Shown here in pieces: positions 41,501 to 52,953 of a stretch of DNA of 64,000 bases. Numbering within the stretch: position 1 is the first letter of the stretch; each line of letters opens with the position of its first letter. The notes beneath the pieces were generated by a model. That model had not been told where the DNA came from. It did no database searches and saw only the letters and a list, made by a program, of their open reading frames with translations. Position numbers and translations under genes: made by a program. Source of the DNA: Eutreptiella sp. 'Long Island Sound 2002'. Taxonomy: Eukaryota; Euglenozoa; Euglenophyceae; Eutreptiales; Eutreptiaceae. The DNA lies in NCBI GenBank assembly GCA_964036045.1, contig OZ038378.1, positions 54,867,995 through 54,931,994 on the forward strand, read 5' to 3'.

Positions 41501-43523
41501 TTTTGGAGCAGGATCCTGGCCGAGGGCCAACGCCGAACATGGACCGCGAGGGAGAAGGAGACATACGCCATTGTATGTGCGCTCAGGAAGTGGTCTGGCC
41601 ACATCGGACTGCAGCCGGTGGTGGTTTGCACGGACCACCAGTCCCTACAGAGCTGGCACAAGGAGCATGTCGACACCCCCTCAGGACCAGCGGCTAGGAG
41701 GGCCCGATGGCACGAGACGTTCGCCAAGTTGGACCTCAGCGTCGTGTACGTCCCAGGGGAAGGACAACACTGTGGCAGATTACCTCAGTCGCTGGGCTTA
41801 CCCCGCGGGCAAGGCGTGGATGGACATATCCAGCCATGGCGACGCCGAGGAGACCGAGGAGGCCAAGCGCATCATCGAGATGGAGAAGGCCATGGAGCAA
41901 GAGAGCGTCAAGTGTTTTGTGGTGATGGCAAACCGTACAGACCTGGCCAAGTTCCGGGGCGCCCGAGTCCAGGCTATTCGAGAGGAAACCCTCGAGCAAT
42001 GGATGGTGGCCCCTGTAGAGCTAGTCAGGTCGGTGCTCACAGAGGACTGGTCGGAAGACTATGCGGCATCCGAGCACTGGAGCAAGTACTGGAATGCCGT
42101 GAGCGCCCCGTCGGACGACGAATGGCCCGAGGGCTCAACCGAGGATGGGGACAGGTTGTTCCTCAAGGACAAGCTGCTGGTGCCCGAGAGCCGAGTGGAG
42201 GAGCTCATTCACCATTGGCACAACGCCCAGCTCATGCACCCTGGCCGAGACAAGATGCAGCAGGACCTCGAGTGGCGTTTCAAGTTCCCTCCGGGGTACT
42301 ACGCCATCCTGGATAGGTACTGCAGCGACTGTGCCGTGTGTCGGGCCACGAAGAGTCCCAACCACTCCACAGCGGGCAACCCGGTGTATACGGCTATACC
42401 GGAGGCCCCTATGCGGTCCGTGGCCATGGATGTATTCGCCATGCCTGAGGTCACTGTGGAAGGAGAGACCTACGACTGTGTCATCCTGGCGGTGGATAGG
42501 CACAGTGGGTATATCGTGGCGGTCCCTGGCAAGAAGTCCAAGAAGAAGGACGAGAAGGACAAGCATGGAGTGGGGCTGCAGGCCAAGACCGTCGCTAATG
42601 CCATGATCAGGCATGGGCTGACGATTTTCGATGTCCCAGCTGTCATCTGCAGCGATCGGGGCAGTCAGTTTGTGGGGACGTGGTTCGAGACGATGTGCAA
42701 GCACATGGGGATTCGGCACGCCAAGACCGTGGCGTACCACAGCCGGTCGAATGGCCGGGCTGAGGTGGCCGGGCGGCAGATGTTCGAAAAGTTCCGCCAG
42801 CTGCACATCGACGAACCGGGCCGGAATTGCTACAATTCGCTGTGGAGAGTACTCCAGGCGTACCATGACCTTCCGGGACCCACTGGACTGTCGCCCCATC
42901 GTATCCTGTTCCTGCGGGATCGAGTGTCACGCACTCTCCCGTGGTTGAACCATGGCAAAGTGGCCCGGGATGCGAACGCTATGATGGCTGAGGCGGACGA
43001 CACGGCGGCCAAGGTGTGCAAAGCACTTCAGGACGAGCATGACAAGAGGGCCAAGTACTTCAAGCAGGGAAAAGTCCAGAAGTATGCTCTCCAAGACACC
43101 GTGTGGGTGGAGCGGCACCACAAGGATGTCCTGTCCAGGCATCGGCAGGCATCTTGGTATGTGCCGGGGGTAATCGCGCGGAAGGTCGGGCAGGATGTGT
43201 ATGCGGTTTGTGTGGGGGATAACAAGATCCTGGACCGCGACCATACCCAGCTTCGTCCCCGAGCACCAGACCCCAGCGGACGTCCCGTCACCTTCGAGTT
43301 CACGGCCTGCGATGTGGACTCGGACGACGAGGGTGAGGACAACGACTTCACCGCCGAGAGGATCCTGGCGGACAAGCCGGACCCGGGGACGCCTGGGGGT
43401 AGGCTTTATAAAGTCCGTTGGAAGGGATTCGCCGCATCCAGGGATTCGTGGGAGCCTCCGAGCAGTTTCGTGCCGAGTTACGCCACGGTCTGGATGGACT
43501 ATCTGAAGAAAAAGAACATTTAG
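38506..43523 (+). pseudogene. element 1 pol: protease, RT, RNase H, integrase, chromodomain (two frameshifts)
   Basis: In frame with gag after TAG 38,503. Aspartic protease VDTGAQ at 38,905-38,922. A linker domain (39,420-39,720, starting DVFASR) resembles the methyltransferase-like module of element 2 but has lost NPPF. Reverse transcriptase has WRLVVDYRGLN (40,627-40,659) and FVDD (40,931-40,942). RNase H has TDASDYA and TDHQS. The integrase zinc HHCC is near 42,200-42,350, and the catalytic D (42,429), D (42,654) and E (42,762) follow. The chromodomain (LYKVRWKGF...DSWEP) is at about 43,345-43,470, before TAG at 43,521. One extra T in a T4 run near 40,734 and one extra G in the run at 41,756-41,759 shift the frame. 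Both are homopolymers, so sequencing error is possible. Confidence 0.9.
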
Positions 43524-43955
43524 TTGGATGTCAAGGACGTGTTGGTCCATTTGGTTGCTGCAGTAGGACCGTAATGGATCCCCCTTGGCATTTTTGTTTG
43601 TCTTTGTGCTTGGGAGATGGGTGAGGGCGTTCATCCGGGAATTTTTGGCCCTTGATTGGCCGTATACCCCCTTCACTCGATCTCCACATATATATTTCAT
43701 TGTGGTATACTTATTTAGGTCGACCGACGACGTTTTTCTATCTTTGATCCCCTTCGTCCATGTTGTAGATCAAGAGGAGACCGGATATGGCGTAGAACAC
43801 CGATTATGAGTGTCCTCACCCCTCCCTTGGGGCGTGGGGGACGCCTACGACGTGTGTGGGGCCTCCATGTGTCCTTGGGACATGGGGGGGGGGGTTGGAG
43901 CCCATTGGGGTCCACCCGTCCTCTCTTCAATGACTTCCGAGCGGTAACAACGCTC
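43524..43955. other. element 1 3' untranslated internal region
   Basis: Between the pol stop and the polypurine tract. No coding content; includes a G9 run near 43,890. Confidence 0.7.
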
Positions 43956-43966
43956 TGAGAAGGGGG
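43956..43966 (+). promoter_or_regulatory. polypurine tract of element 1
   Basis: GAGAAGGGGGG immediately before TGAAGCC of the 3' LTR, the expected site for plus-strand priming. Confidence 0.85.
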
Positions 43967-45330
43967 GTGAAGCCGGTTCGGACCCCCGTGGCCATCTTTG
44001 GGTCACTTGGGGTGTGTATCTATGTGCCGGCAAGCCGCCATTGGCTGATATCATACTCTCCCATCCACCTGACCTAACCCCGATGTGATAGTGTGATAGG
44101 TTTGGCCATTCGGGCTATGGGCGGCCATATTCAGTACCGAGGCGCCGCCAGCTGAGATTTATATATCAGAATATCAGGAATCAACAGGGTTTTTTTATCA
44201 TAATGTTTCCGTAATTTTTCCGCCTTCCGTTCTGATGGTCAATGTATCGGCGACTGTCAGTTGGCTCGCGATTTTGCGGTAACCGAATGGTTAACTGTTA
44301 TTTACAGATATTTTGGCGGAAACCCCGATGAAGGGTCAGATTTCATCAGTAAAGCGTTCGTTGCTTCCGCATTTTTCATATTATACACTCGCAAAATTAA
44401 TCCGATTTTTTCAGACCTTCAGAATCGGATTTTGGACTTCGACATCGCCGCACTTGATATGATGAATCTCGAGTGGTCATACATTTTTCCCCGATCACGA
44501 ATAAATTCTCCTTTTGTTGTGCCCTTCATTTTGCTTCGAGTTATAGTCGAAACAAAAGTGATTCGTGAGACCACTTTGAAAGGTCATCTCTCCGGCTCAC
44601 GGCGGGGAACATCAATTTTGAAAATTGGGTTGGAATTGCCTTGGTCTCAACTTAATTTAGGAAGCATCAAACGCCTTTGGTGTGTACACATGCCCGGTAC
44701 AGCAAGGGATAATGGTCAAGAGGGTAGAAAGTGATATATAACTCTTGGACCGTGCAACCGAATATTTTGTTGCGACTTTCGAGTGTACCGCATGAGTGTT
44801 GAGGTTGCATAGCAACTTTCCTTGGGTTCCTACGTATTTTTAACGTGAAGTTATGTCCATGCAGGGGCATGGCATACCATGGTGGGAGCCACCTTTTGAG
44901 GGTATGTGTTATATGCATGGTATGTGCTTCGATATGTTCACGCCCATGTTATATATCTCCGTTTGTAGGAAGATATATGGACTCATACGTGGCCAGGGCT
45001 TTGCCCATGTCCCAATGGTGAACTCCATAGCGCTAGACTAAGTCTACCGCTCATATAGTGCATGTGGGAGGGCTTACGGAGCGCCCCACAAGCGCCAATA
45101 TCAATTTTTCCATTTTCGTGGTGCGTGTTGGGAGGAGGTCTGAAGGTGTCCCTATGCGTCCATGTGGGTATTCAAGTGGGGGGATTGTCTGCAAATGGTC
45201 CCAAGCAAGTGTGCTTTGAATCATAGGTTGATACCATGGGTGAGCGAAGTTATATACTATTGTAATTATCTTGAATTTGGCATTATTTGCATGTTTTTGA
45301 CCTCATTTTATGCTCATTTTTGTATTTTAT
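43967..45330 (+). repeat. element 1, 3' LTR, left fragment
   Basis: Matches 33,107-34,469 to the point where GTATTTTAT is followed by element 2. The fragment ends in the TTTAT target duplication (45,326-45,330). Confidence 0.93.
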
Positions 45331-46039
45331 GAGTAAGAAAAAGTCACTGCCATGTCTTTCTTGGAGGACTTGATCCAGGCCAAGCCCCCCTTAAAACCCT
45401 TTTGTTGATGCTAAGACAAACTTAAGTGTTTTTATCTCTCTTTTGTTGCCTAAAGTACACTTTCTCAAAGTAACTAGGGTTGTGACCCTAGCCCCCCATG
45501 AAGTTCACCCCTACCACTCAACTCAGCGGAGGTACCTTCCTTCATGGAGGATATACCGAAATAAAATAGGCATTACATGCTTTAGGCATTGGAGGTTAAG
45601 CCTAGTGGTCTCCCACCCCAAGACCCCTATACTCAATTGTTTCTACCACTTATTGTGGTCCTACTTTGTAACTGTTTCTGAATGCAGTTGCTTGGCCAAG
45701 TCATTTTCTGCGTGGTCCTGACATCTATGCCCCACATTCCTAACCAGCACCATTTCACCCAAAAGAGTGCACATGAAGTGCCTATTGCAATCTCTGAGGC
45801 AAGAGTCAGACCAATTTTCATATAAAATCTTTTGTATTATCCATTTGTGATTGAATCTTTGTGTATAAGCCTGCTTTGTCTATCTGCAGCCCTTCTGTGT
45901 TACACTGGATTCCAAAACCAAGCATTGATTCGATCCACATCCTGTTCTTGCTCTACTTGCTGCTTTGGTTTGGGTTTACAACTACAAAACCTGCAGGATT
46001 TCATCAAAATATCTAGGGCATAAATCAAGGACATCTTTC
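45331..46039 (+). repeat. Ty3/gypsy element 2, 5' LTR (709 bp)
   Basis: GAGTAAGAAAAAGTCACTGC ... GGACATCTTTC. Same length as the 3' LTR (56,725-57,433), with roughly two dozen differences by eye (about 3%). It lacks the usual TG...CA ends. The boundary is set by the TTTAT duplication and by GGTAGCAGAG following at 46,041. Confidence 0.92.
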
Positions 46040-46040
46040 C

Positions 46041-46050
46041 GGTAGCAGAG
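46041..46050 (+). promoter_or_regulatory. primer-binding site of element 2
   Basis: GGTAGCAGAG directly after the 5' LTR, the core of the same Met-tRNA-type site used by element 1, with the first base changed (C in place of T). Confidence 0.65.
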
Positions 46051-46122
46051 ACAGTCCCTTGTGACCTTTTGAACCGAACCTGAGAAGAAGTGCAGCACAA
46101 AAAGCTCAACAACAAGTTCATC

Positions 46123-48329
46123 ATGTCCACGCCAAGTGTCAGGACCTGGCCCATCAGAACTGTCCAAGTGCAAATGGGCAGCATGGCCCACCCTATGAGT
46201 GAACCACCTTACCGAGCTCCACAACATCTCAGTGGCGCATCTGGGTCCCAAGGAGATCCACAACGCAGAAGGGCGGAAGAAAATAAAGGCCTTACCACCG
46301 AGGCCTTAGCAGCCCACGGTGGAGACAGCTGCAGTCATCTCCACAGACGTGTAGCTGCCTCAGTATCCAGATCCAACTGTCCGGCTTCATCCTCAACAGC
46401 GATTGAAGGCCCTGAGGAGTATGAGGAACTGAGGAAGAAGATGGATGAATACATCCTACATGAGGAGTACTACAAATCCATTCGTGGAGAAGACGCAGAG
46501 GAGCCATTGGCAGTACATGGATCCAGACCACGTACAGACCTAGGGTCCTACGCGCACTCTGGCCCGCCGTCGGACAGAGCCGAGACTGCATCCCTGCCAA
46601 GACGACCAAGACCTGAGTATCCAAGAGCATGTTGTCCAACCCCAAGGGCTCCCGAAGTGGGCCCGACTCCAGTTGAAGAACAACATCATCCAAGGCCAAT
46701 TTACGGTGCCCTGGACCATACGGCCGAGCTGTTGGCCAAACTCCTGTCTGGATCAGAAGATCCAGATGTGACGGCCCTATCGGAGGCCATTAAGGCTAAA
46801 CTGGGTATTGCTGAACCCTTACCCAAGCCAGAGTTACCCTCTCTCTCTCCAGGACTGAGTACCCTGGCCGAAGATCTTAAGAGATCAAGGGTCTCAAGGC
46901 TGTTGCCTAAGGTCACCTGCCCCAGCCCCTTTCACCCCCGTGCCAGGACAGTGCCTATGGCTGATCTACAGGACGTGCCTGTCACAGAGATTGAGAGAAG
47001 AGGGCTGTCAGCAGTGGCACCTCTTGCCGGCGTGTCGCCTTCAGGCCTAACTCCGGGGGGTGGGAAGACGGGCAGACCTATTGCCCAGGCGAACATCCAG
47101 CCGGAACTGTTGGAGTTCGACCCCAAAAATCTGCCCGAATGGGCAGAAGAATTTGCAGAGTTCCTTTTGCTGACTGGCCAATCCCATGTGGATGTGGCCA
47201 CCAAATGTTCACTGCTGAAACGCTCATGCAAATTTTTTTTTTGCAAAAACAGGTGAAACAGATTGTGAAAACCTGTTCTACCTGGGCAGAGGTACTCCTG
47301 AGGTTGGAGAAAACATTCCCAGTCTATGAGACTGACCTCAGCGTACGCACACAGATCGAGGAGCTACCTATGCTCCCTGAGTTTCCATCCGCTGCGCGAA
47401 TTTCTGAATATGTGTGCGACTTGGAGTACTTGTTTTCGAGGATGAACGTGGGCTCCTACGGAGCCACTGAGCCCCACCTGTGGCTCATGAGTAAGATCCC
47501 CCAACGTACGTGGGATGATTGCCGCTCCACCTCTGAGAGGAAGAGCAGGACCCACTCGTACGATGAACTGGTGGATCTCTTGATTGAGCTAGCTCTTGAG
47601 AGAGAGAATGACTCCCACATGGAGAAATTCCTCAAGAAGCATTTGGGACGAGGTGGTACCCCTACCCCCGAACGTGGCGAAGGGAAAGGGCATAAAAATC
47701 CCACTAACGCCAACCAGAGAGGTGGTAAAGGGAGGGGTAACCTACGTGCCATGAATGAGGTTAAGCCCGATGCAGGTACACCCCCCCTGTTCTACTGCAA
47801 ACCTGTCAATGACAAGGGGGGACCTTGTCATGCCTCTGACTGCGACCTCCGCAGTGGCTGTATGCTGCAGATGAAACGTCAGCAGCATACCAAAGATGGG
47901 GAACCTGTGACCCATCAGGACCATTTCGGGTGTACCATCACCTGTGGTTACTGTGGCAAACGTCGTCACTACGAGGACGAATGCCACATCAAGAAACGCG
48001 AGAGTGACAAACTCAAGCGTCAGGAGGCGGAACGCCAGAAGACCCAAACGCCCGCCAGAAATCCCCCGAATGGGGATAAAGGTGGTAAAGGAGGTGGCAA
48101 GGGGGGAGGCAAAAATGGACCCCCTAACCCGCAGAGGCGCTCATCAGCGCCCGTTGATACACCCACTTCTGCTGCTACACCCGCTCCTGCCGCAGGTGAC
48201 CCCAAGAAGCGCCCCCAAGGGGATAACGCTACCCCTGAGGGGAATAATTCCAAGAAGAGGCGCTTGGCCTGGATGGCCAAGTCCCTCATTGCTGCAGGGG
48301 TGGATGTGAAGTTCCCTGATGAGGAGTAG
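46123..48329 (+). pseudogene. element 2 gag (one frameshift)
   Basis: ATG at 46,123 (MSTPSVRTW) opens an unordered N-terminal half, then a capsid-like helical region (QPELLEFDPKNLPEWAEEFA). At a run of ten T (47,233-47,242) the frame shifts and continues (VKQIVKTCSTWAEVLLRLEK ...) to a canonical zinc knuckle CGYCGKRRHYEDEC and a Gly/Lys-rich basic tail. It ends PDEE-TAG at 48,327-48,329, with the protease following in the same frame. The T10 shift is either a homopolymer error or mutation, or less likely programmed slippage. Confidence 0.8.
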
Positions 48330-49979
48330 GGGGGCGGCTCCGAAGAGGAGGACTTGGTTTTCTGGATCCTCGTGAAAATCGGGGATCAGGTTTTTCGAGC
48401 GGTGCTTGACACCGGTGCAACACTTTGCATAGTGGCCCGGCGCCTGCTAAAGACTTTCAAGAAAACTAAGACCGTGGCCATAAGAGTAGGGGATGGGCGT
48501 ACCATCCATTCCTTGGGGGGGGTCGATGTGACTATATGTCTGGGCGACGAAACCGTGACCCAACACTGCAGAGTGCTGGACACCGACGCCTTTGACATAG
48601 TCATTGGCACCGACTTCCTAAGAAGAAACCTCCAGGTAAAAATGCTGTCCCTCCAGCGCCCCTATTCTTTGCACTGCGACTTTGGCAGTGGGCTATTCTC
48701 CGTACCTTTGGAGCTGTCAGGACGAAAAGAGTCTGGGCTGCGCTACGCATCCAAGACTAACTATGGTACTGAAAACTACCAATTGGCCCGTCACCTTCTT
48801 GAAAATGGACTGGCGGCCCTACAGGTAAACCTGGATGAGATCCAGGTGGAATTGTTTGCGAGCCAACAACAGCACATCATGCAGTTGTACTGCTCGAAAC
48901 AACTGAACAATGCTTTCCGTTTCTTCTGGAAAGCAATGGGCCTAGCGTATGCTAACCCTCCCTTCTCCCTGCTCGCGAAGGTTCTAACCAAAATCGCTTA
49001 TGAGGGAGGAAGGGTTGTTATGTGCACCCCTGACTGGGGCTGCTCTGGTGAACATGCTTTCTGGCGCCGTATGCTAGATCGAATGACCGTGGGAAGAGTG
49101 CAACTCCCCGACAGCCCCATCTACGTGCCTGAGGACTCATACACAGCTATGCAGGCCCCTGAGTGGGCTAGTTTCCTGTCCATCGTCGATGGATCTCTCA
49201 ATCCTGTACCCCTGTGTGACCTAGACCAGGTGCTACTGAAAGAGGTCATGGCCGAAAATCGTGGCCTGACCCTTTATGATCTCAAAAATCGATCTCCTGA
49301 GCACCTATCTGCCACACTTACAGGGTGTGAGTCTCCCGATGACTATCTGGAACATGCAGCTGTAAAAGAGGATGCTGACGACCAACTGTCTGAGATCGCC
49401 AGCACTATTCCTTCTGTTGATCCCAGCTGTGTTGACCTAAAACATAGTGCCTTCCTAGCCCAGCTGTTGCTAGAGGAGGTAGATCTAGAGTCAACCTCTG
49501 AACCCGCTTCCCCTGTTGGGGAGCCAGTACTACACATGCAGCCTATGCACACAGGTGAACCCGTGGCCCGGAGTGCTGATGCTCTGGCGCGGCCTGCTGC
49601 TAATAACATGCCATTGTCTGAGCATGACACTCAGGAACTCTGGCGGCTGTTGTACCTGAAGGCCGAAGGTATTGAGCGCCAAGAGCGGCTGCAATACCTC
49701 AGACAGACCTGGAAATCCTCCGTCTGGTCTGAGGAGGACGATGAGTCCTATACGCTGCCTGATCCTGAGATACCTCTAGTGTATTCTCTGCACTATGGGC
49801 AGCAATGTCCCCCTGAGTGGGACGAGGGTTCTGTGCCTGCCGAAACTGCTGATCGGCAGAAAAAGAAAGAACATGGAAAAAGCAACCTCCATGCTGAGGA
49901 GGATTTCCTTCAGAAACTCGAGAGTCTTAACCTTGACCCCCGCCTGAAGAAACTGCTTATAACCTATGAGGAGGTGTAA
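48330..49979 (+). pseudogene. element 2 pol N-terminal part: protease and methyltransferase-like domain
   Basis: In frame with gag across TAG 48,327. Aspartic protease FRAVLDTGATLC (DTG at 48,408-48,416) and IGTDFL at the domain end. Next comes a domain beginning VELFAS with NPPF at 48,954-48,965 and VVMCTPDWGC, the pattern of an N6-adenine (Dam-like) methyltransferase fold, here probably a degenerate, non-catalytic module. A long acidic linker follows. The frame ends TAA at 49,977, where a shift leads into the reverse transcriptase frame at about 49,966. Confidence 0.75.
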
Positions 49980-52953
49980 GCACGGGAACTATCCCCATCA
50001 CTGCACTCCCTGTTTCCTTGTTGCCAAACCAGGGTCAACTGCCCTACGTCTGGTTGTAGACTATGGTGAGGTCAACAAGAAAACCCAGAACCACTCAGGG
50101 AGTATCCCTAACATGGAAAACACCCTGGAGCGTATTGCCAAATGCAGGTATAAGACCAAAATGGACAAACGCTCTGGTTTCTGGCAGGTGGACCTAACCG
50201 CCGCAGCTCAGGAGCTGTTGGCCTTTATAACCCCTAAGGGTCGTGTCTTCAAGTGGAAGGTTATGCCTTTCGGGGTGGCTAATGCCCCAGCGCTCTTCCA
50301 GGAGCTTATGAACAAAATTTTGTACATACTGAGGCGCAGGCCTCTAGTACAAGAGTTGATTTCTCGGGGTGCAGAAATGGAGGCTCACATCGACGACGTG
50401 AGTTTGGGTACTAATACCAAAGAGGACCACGTCCTTCACCTCCGTGAATTTTTCATTGTCTGTCAAGAAAACCATCTCCGAATCAAACTCGAAAAATGTG
50501 AGTTTATGAAAGAGGAGATGGAGTATTTGGGTTTCGACGTGGGGTATGGCTGGTGGAAACCAGCCGCGTCTAAGATGCAGCCCCTACAGGACATGCAGAT
50601 TCGCGATGACCCTAAGAAGGGCCTACACGATGTGAGGAGTTTTGTGGGCGCCTGTAATTTCTATCGGCGTCACATCCACAATTTTACTTACTCCTCTGCA
50701 CCCCTCACTGACCTAATCAAGAAAACTACTCCCTGGAGGTGGACCTCTGGAGAGGAAGAGTGTTTCCAGGAGTTGAAGAAGAAGATTGCCTCCTCCAACT
50801 GCCTTGGAGTGCCCCGCCCTGAGGGCGAGATAGTCCTGATCACTGATGCCAGTGATGTAGGGGGGGGTGGTACGATCTACCAATGGCAGGAGCTTAACCC
50901 CGCTGAACTAACCCACTGCCATTGTCGTACTACAGGACTGAACCGTGATGGTTCGTTGAAACATGACTATTCTACCAGTGAGTGGCAACTGGTACCACTA
51001 GGACACTGAAATTCGAAATGGAACCAAGCGCGTTCCAACTACAGCACCTATGACCAGGAACTCCTGGCCGGTATGTTGGTGCTATCGTCATAATCCCGAC
51101 TCCTGGGATCTAACCCTATTGTCTGGCTGTGTGACCAGGAGCCTGTGAAGTCTTTTCAGAAGGGCCCACCACCAGAAAAAGCAAAGCTAAAACGGTGGTG
51201 GACTTACCTGAGCCAGCTCAGGCTGACAGTGCATCATATCCCCGGGATTAAGAATGAACTGTCTGACTATATATCGCGCAACAACTTCGATGCGCTTATT
51301 GGTGAGAGCTCTGAGGCGCTCGCCAAAGAGGCTTTCCAGTGTATGGATGTCCAGCTTGACCTGTCCATCCGCACTGCTGGAATCCTGGAGGGTTGGAGTC
51401 TAACCGACTATCAGTCAGAGTATGAAGAAATTCTCCAAACCCTCAGCACTGGTCTCGAACCCAGTGTCATTGACGGGCACCAGTGGTATAAAAACAATTA
51501 GTACCTCTTCTATGAGGACCGAATTGTGGTGCCTGAGGCACGACTGAATGGGTGCCTACAGTGGTCCCATCTCAGTTCTGGTCAGACTGGCGCTAATCGC
51601 TCAGTGGACTTCTTCCGTGAGTGTTTCTACTCTAGTCTAACCCTGACTGAACTGAGGTCGCGTATGCAGACGATTGTGGATGCTTGTGGCTGTCATGCCA
51701 GCAAGCAGAGCGACAGTAGGGATAGGGGCCTGATCTCCAGCTTACCCATACCCTATTGTGCTAACTGTCTTCTCTACGTGGATTTTATCCACGGCCTACC
51801 ACGCTTTGGCGTCTATGATAGGTGCCTCGTGGTCACCTGTGGTCTGTCTCGCTTCACCCGTGTGTTCCCTTGCAATAAGAAAATCACGGGTGAGCAAACT
51901 GTGAAAATGTTGGTCGAACAATGGTTCGAACCCTATGGAGCACCTAAGCAGGTGCACTCTGATGAGGATGTACGCATCCGCAGTAACACTGGGTGGTACA
52001 AACGAGTGCTAAATGCCCTCAACGTGGAGGTAACCACAGGTGTGCCCTATACCCACACGTCTAACCCTCTCTGTGAGAGACAGAACCGTGTGGTGGAGCA
52101 AAACTTAAGAATCCTGATGAAACAGGAGCGCACTAAGGACTGGGTACGCCTAGTGCCCTGGGCAGTGCTGTCCATGAACTCACAGCGGAGCTCTTCTACG
52201 GGTTTCACCCCCCATGAACTGTTCCATGGAGCACGACCTGCTTGGTTCTTTAAAACCCCCTTTCCTGAGGACTTCAAGAGCCCTGTGGGAGATTGGCTGG
52301 AACACAAGCAGTCTCTGGCTAACCAGGCTGGTACTAACCTGAGACACATTCGTGACCGTGAACAGAGCCGACGGAACCGCCTACGGCGACCTGCCAGCTT
52401 CAAGGTTGGTGACCTTGTTTTGGTACACCATTCACGCCTACCCTCCTGGCCAGGTAACTGCCTACAGGACCCTTACTTTGGACCCTATCGTATCATCAGG
52501 ATAGATGGATCCAAGATCCATGTCAGGTGCGGTCCACGTCTAGGTGGTGAACTGCTGTGTGCACCTAAGCAGTTGAGGCACTATCACTCCCCTGACGACT
52601 TGTCTTGGGATGAGTGGCGCCTCAGCGACAGTGAGGTTGAACGTATAGACCTAGAGAACGCTGCCAGTCCAGAGGAGGCAGACGAACTGAAAGAGATGAC
52701 TGCCGATGAGATGGCAGTCGATGGTTACTACGTGGTTGCAGGTATTGCTCGCCACGAGTATAAACAGGGCTGGAGATTCCTAACCCTGTGGGATGGCTAT
52801 GGGTTATCCGAGGCGACCTGGGAACGTATGTCAGCCTTCATACAACAAGATGGGAGTATCAACCCCATCTTCCGCACTTACCTCGTTGAGAACAACGAGG
52901 GGCAGCTCCTAACCCGTGCTGAGACTATGTCCAAGCGTAAGAAGCGAAACTAA
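49966..52953 (+). pseudogene. element 2 pol C-terminal part: RT, RNase H, integrase, chromodomain-like tail
   Basis: One frame throughout. RT shows LRLVVDYGEVNK, MPFGVANAPALFQ and a HIDD active-site variant of YxDD (50,386-50,397). RNase H shows ITDASD, YSTYDQELLAG and DQEPVKSF. Integrase has a Cys/His N-terminal region, D (51,781), D (51,961) and E (52,075). A GPYR module and a chromodomain-like end (FLTLWDGYGLSEATWE) follow, to TAA 52,951. Internal stops TGA 51,007, TAA 51,091 and TAG 51,499 are each explained by one transition (TGG, CAA and CAG are the likely ancestral codons). Length and order are otherwise complete. Confidence 0.9.
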
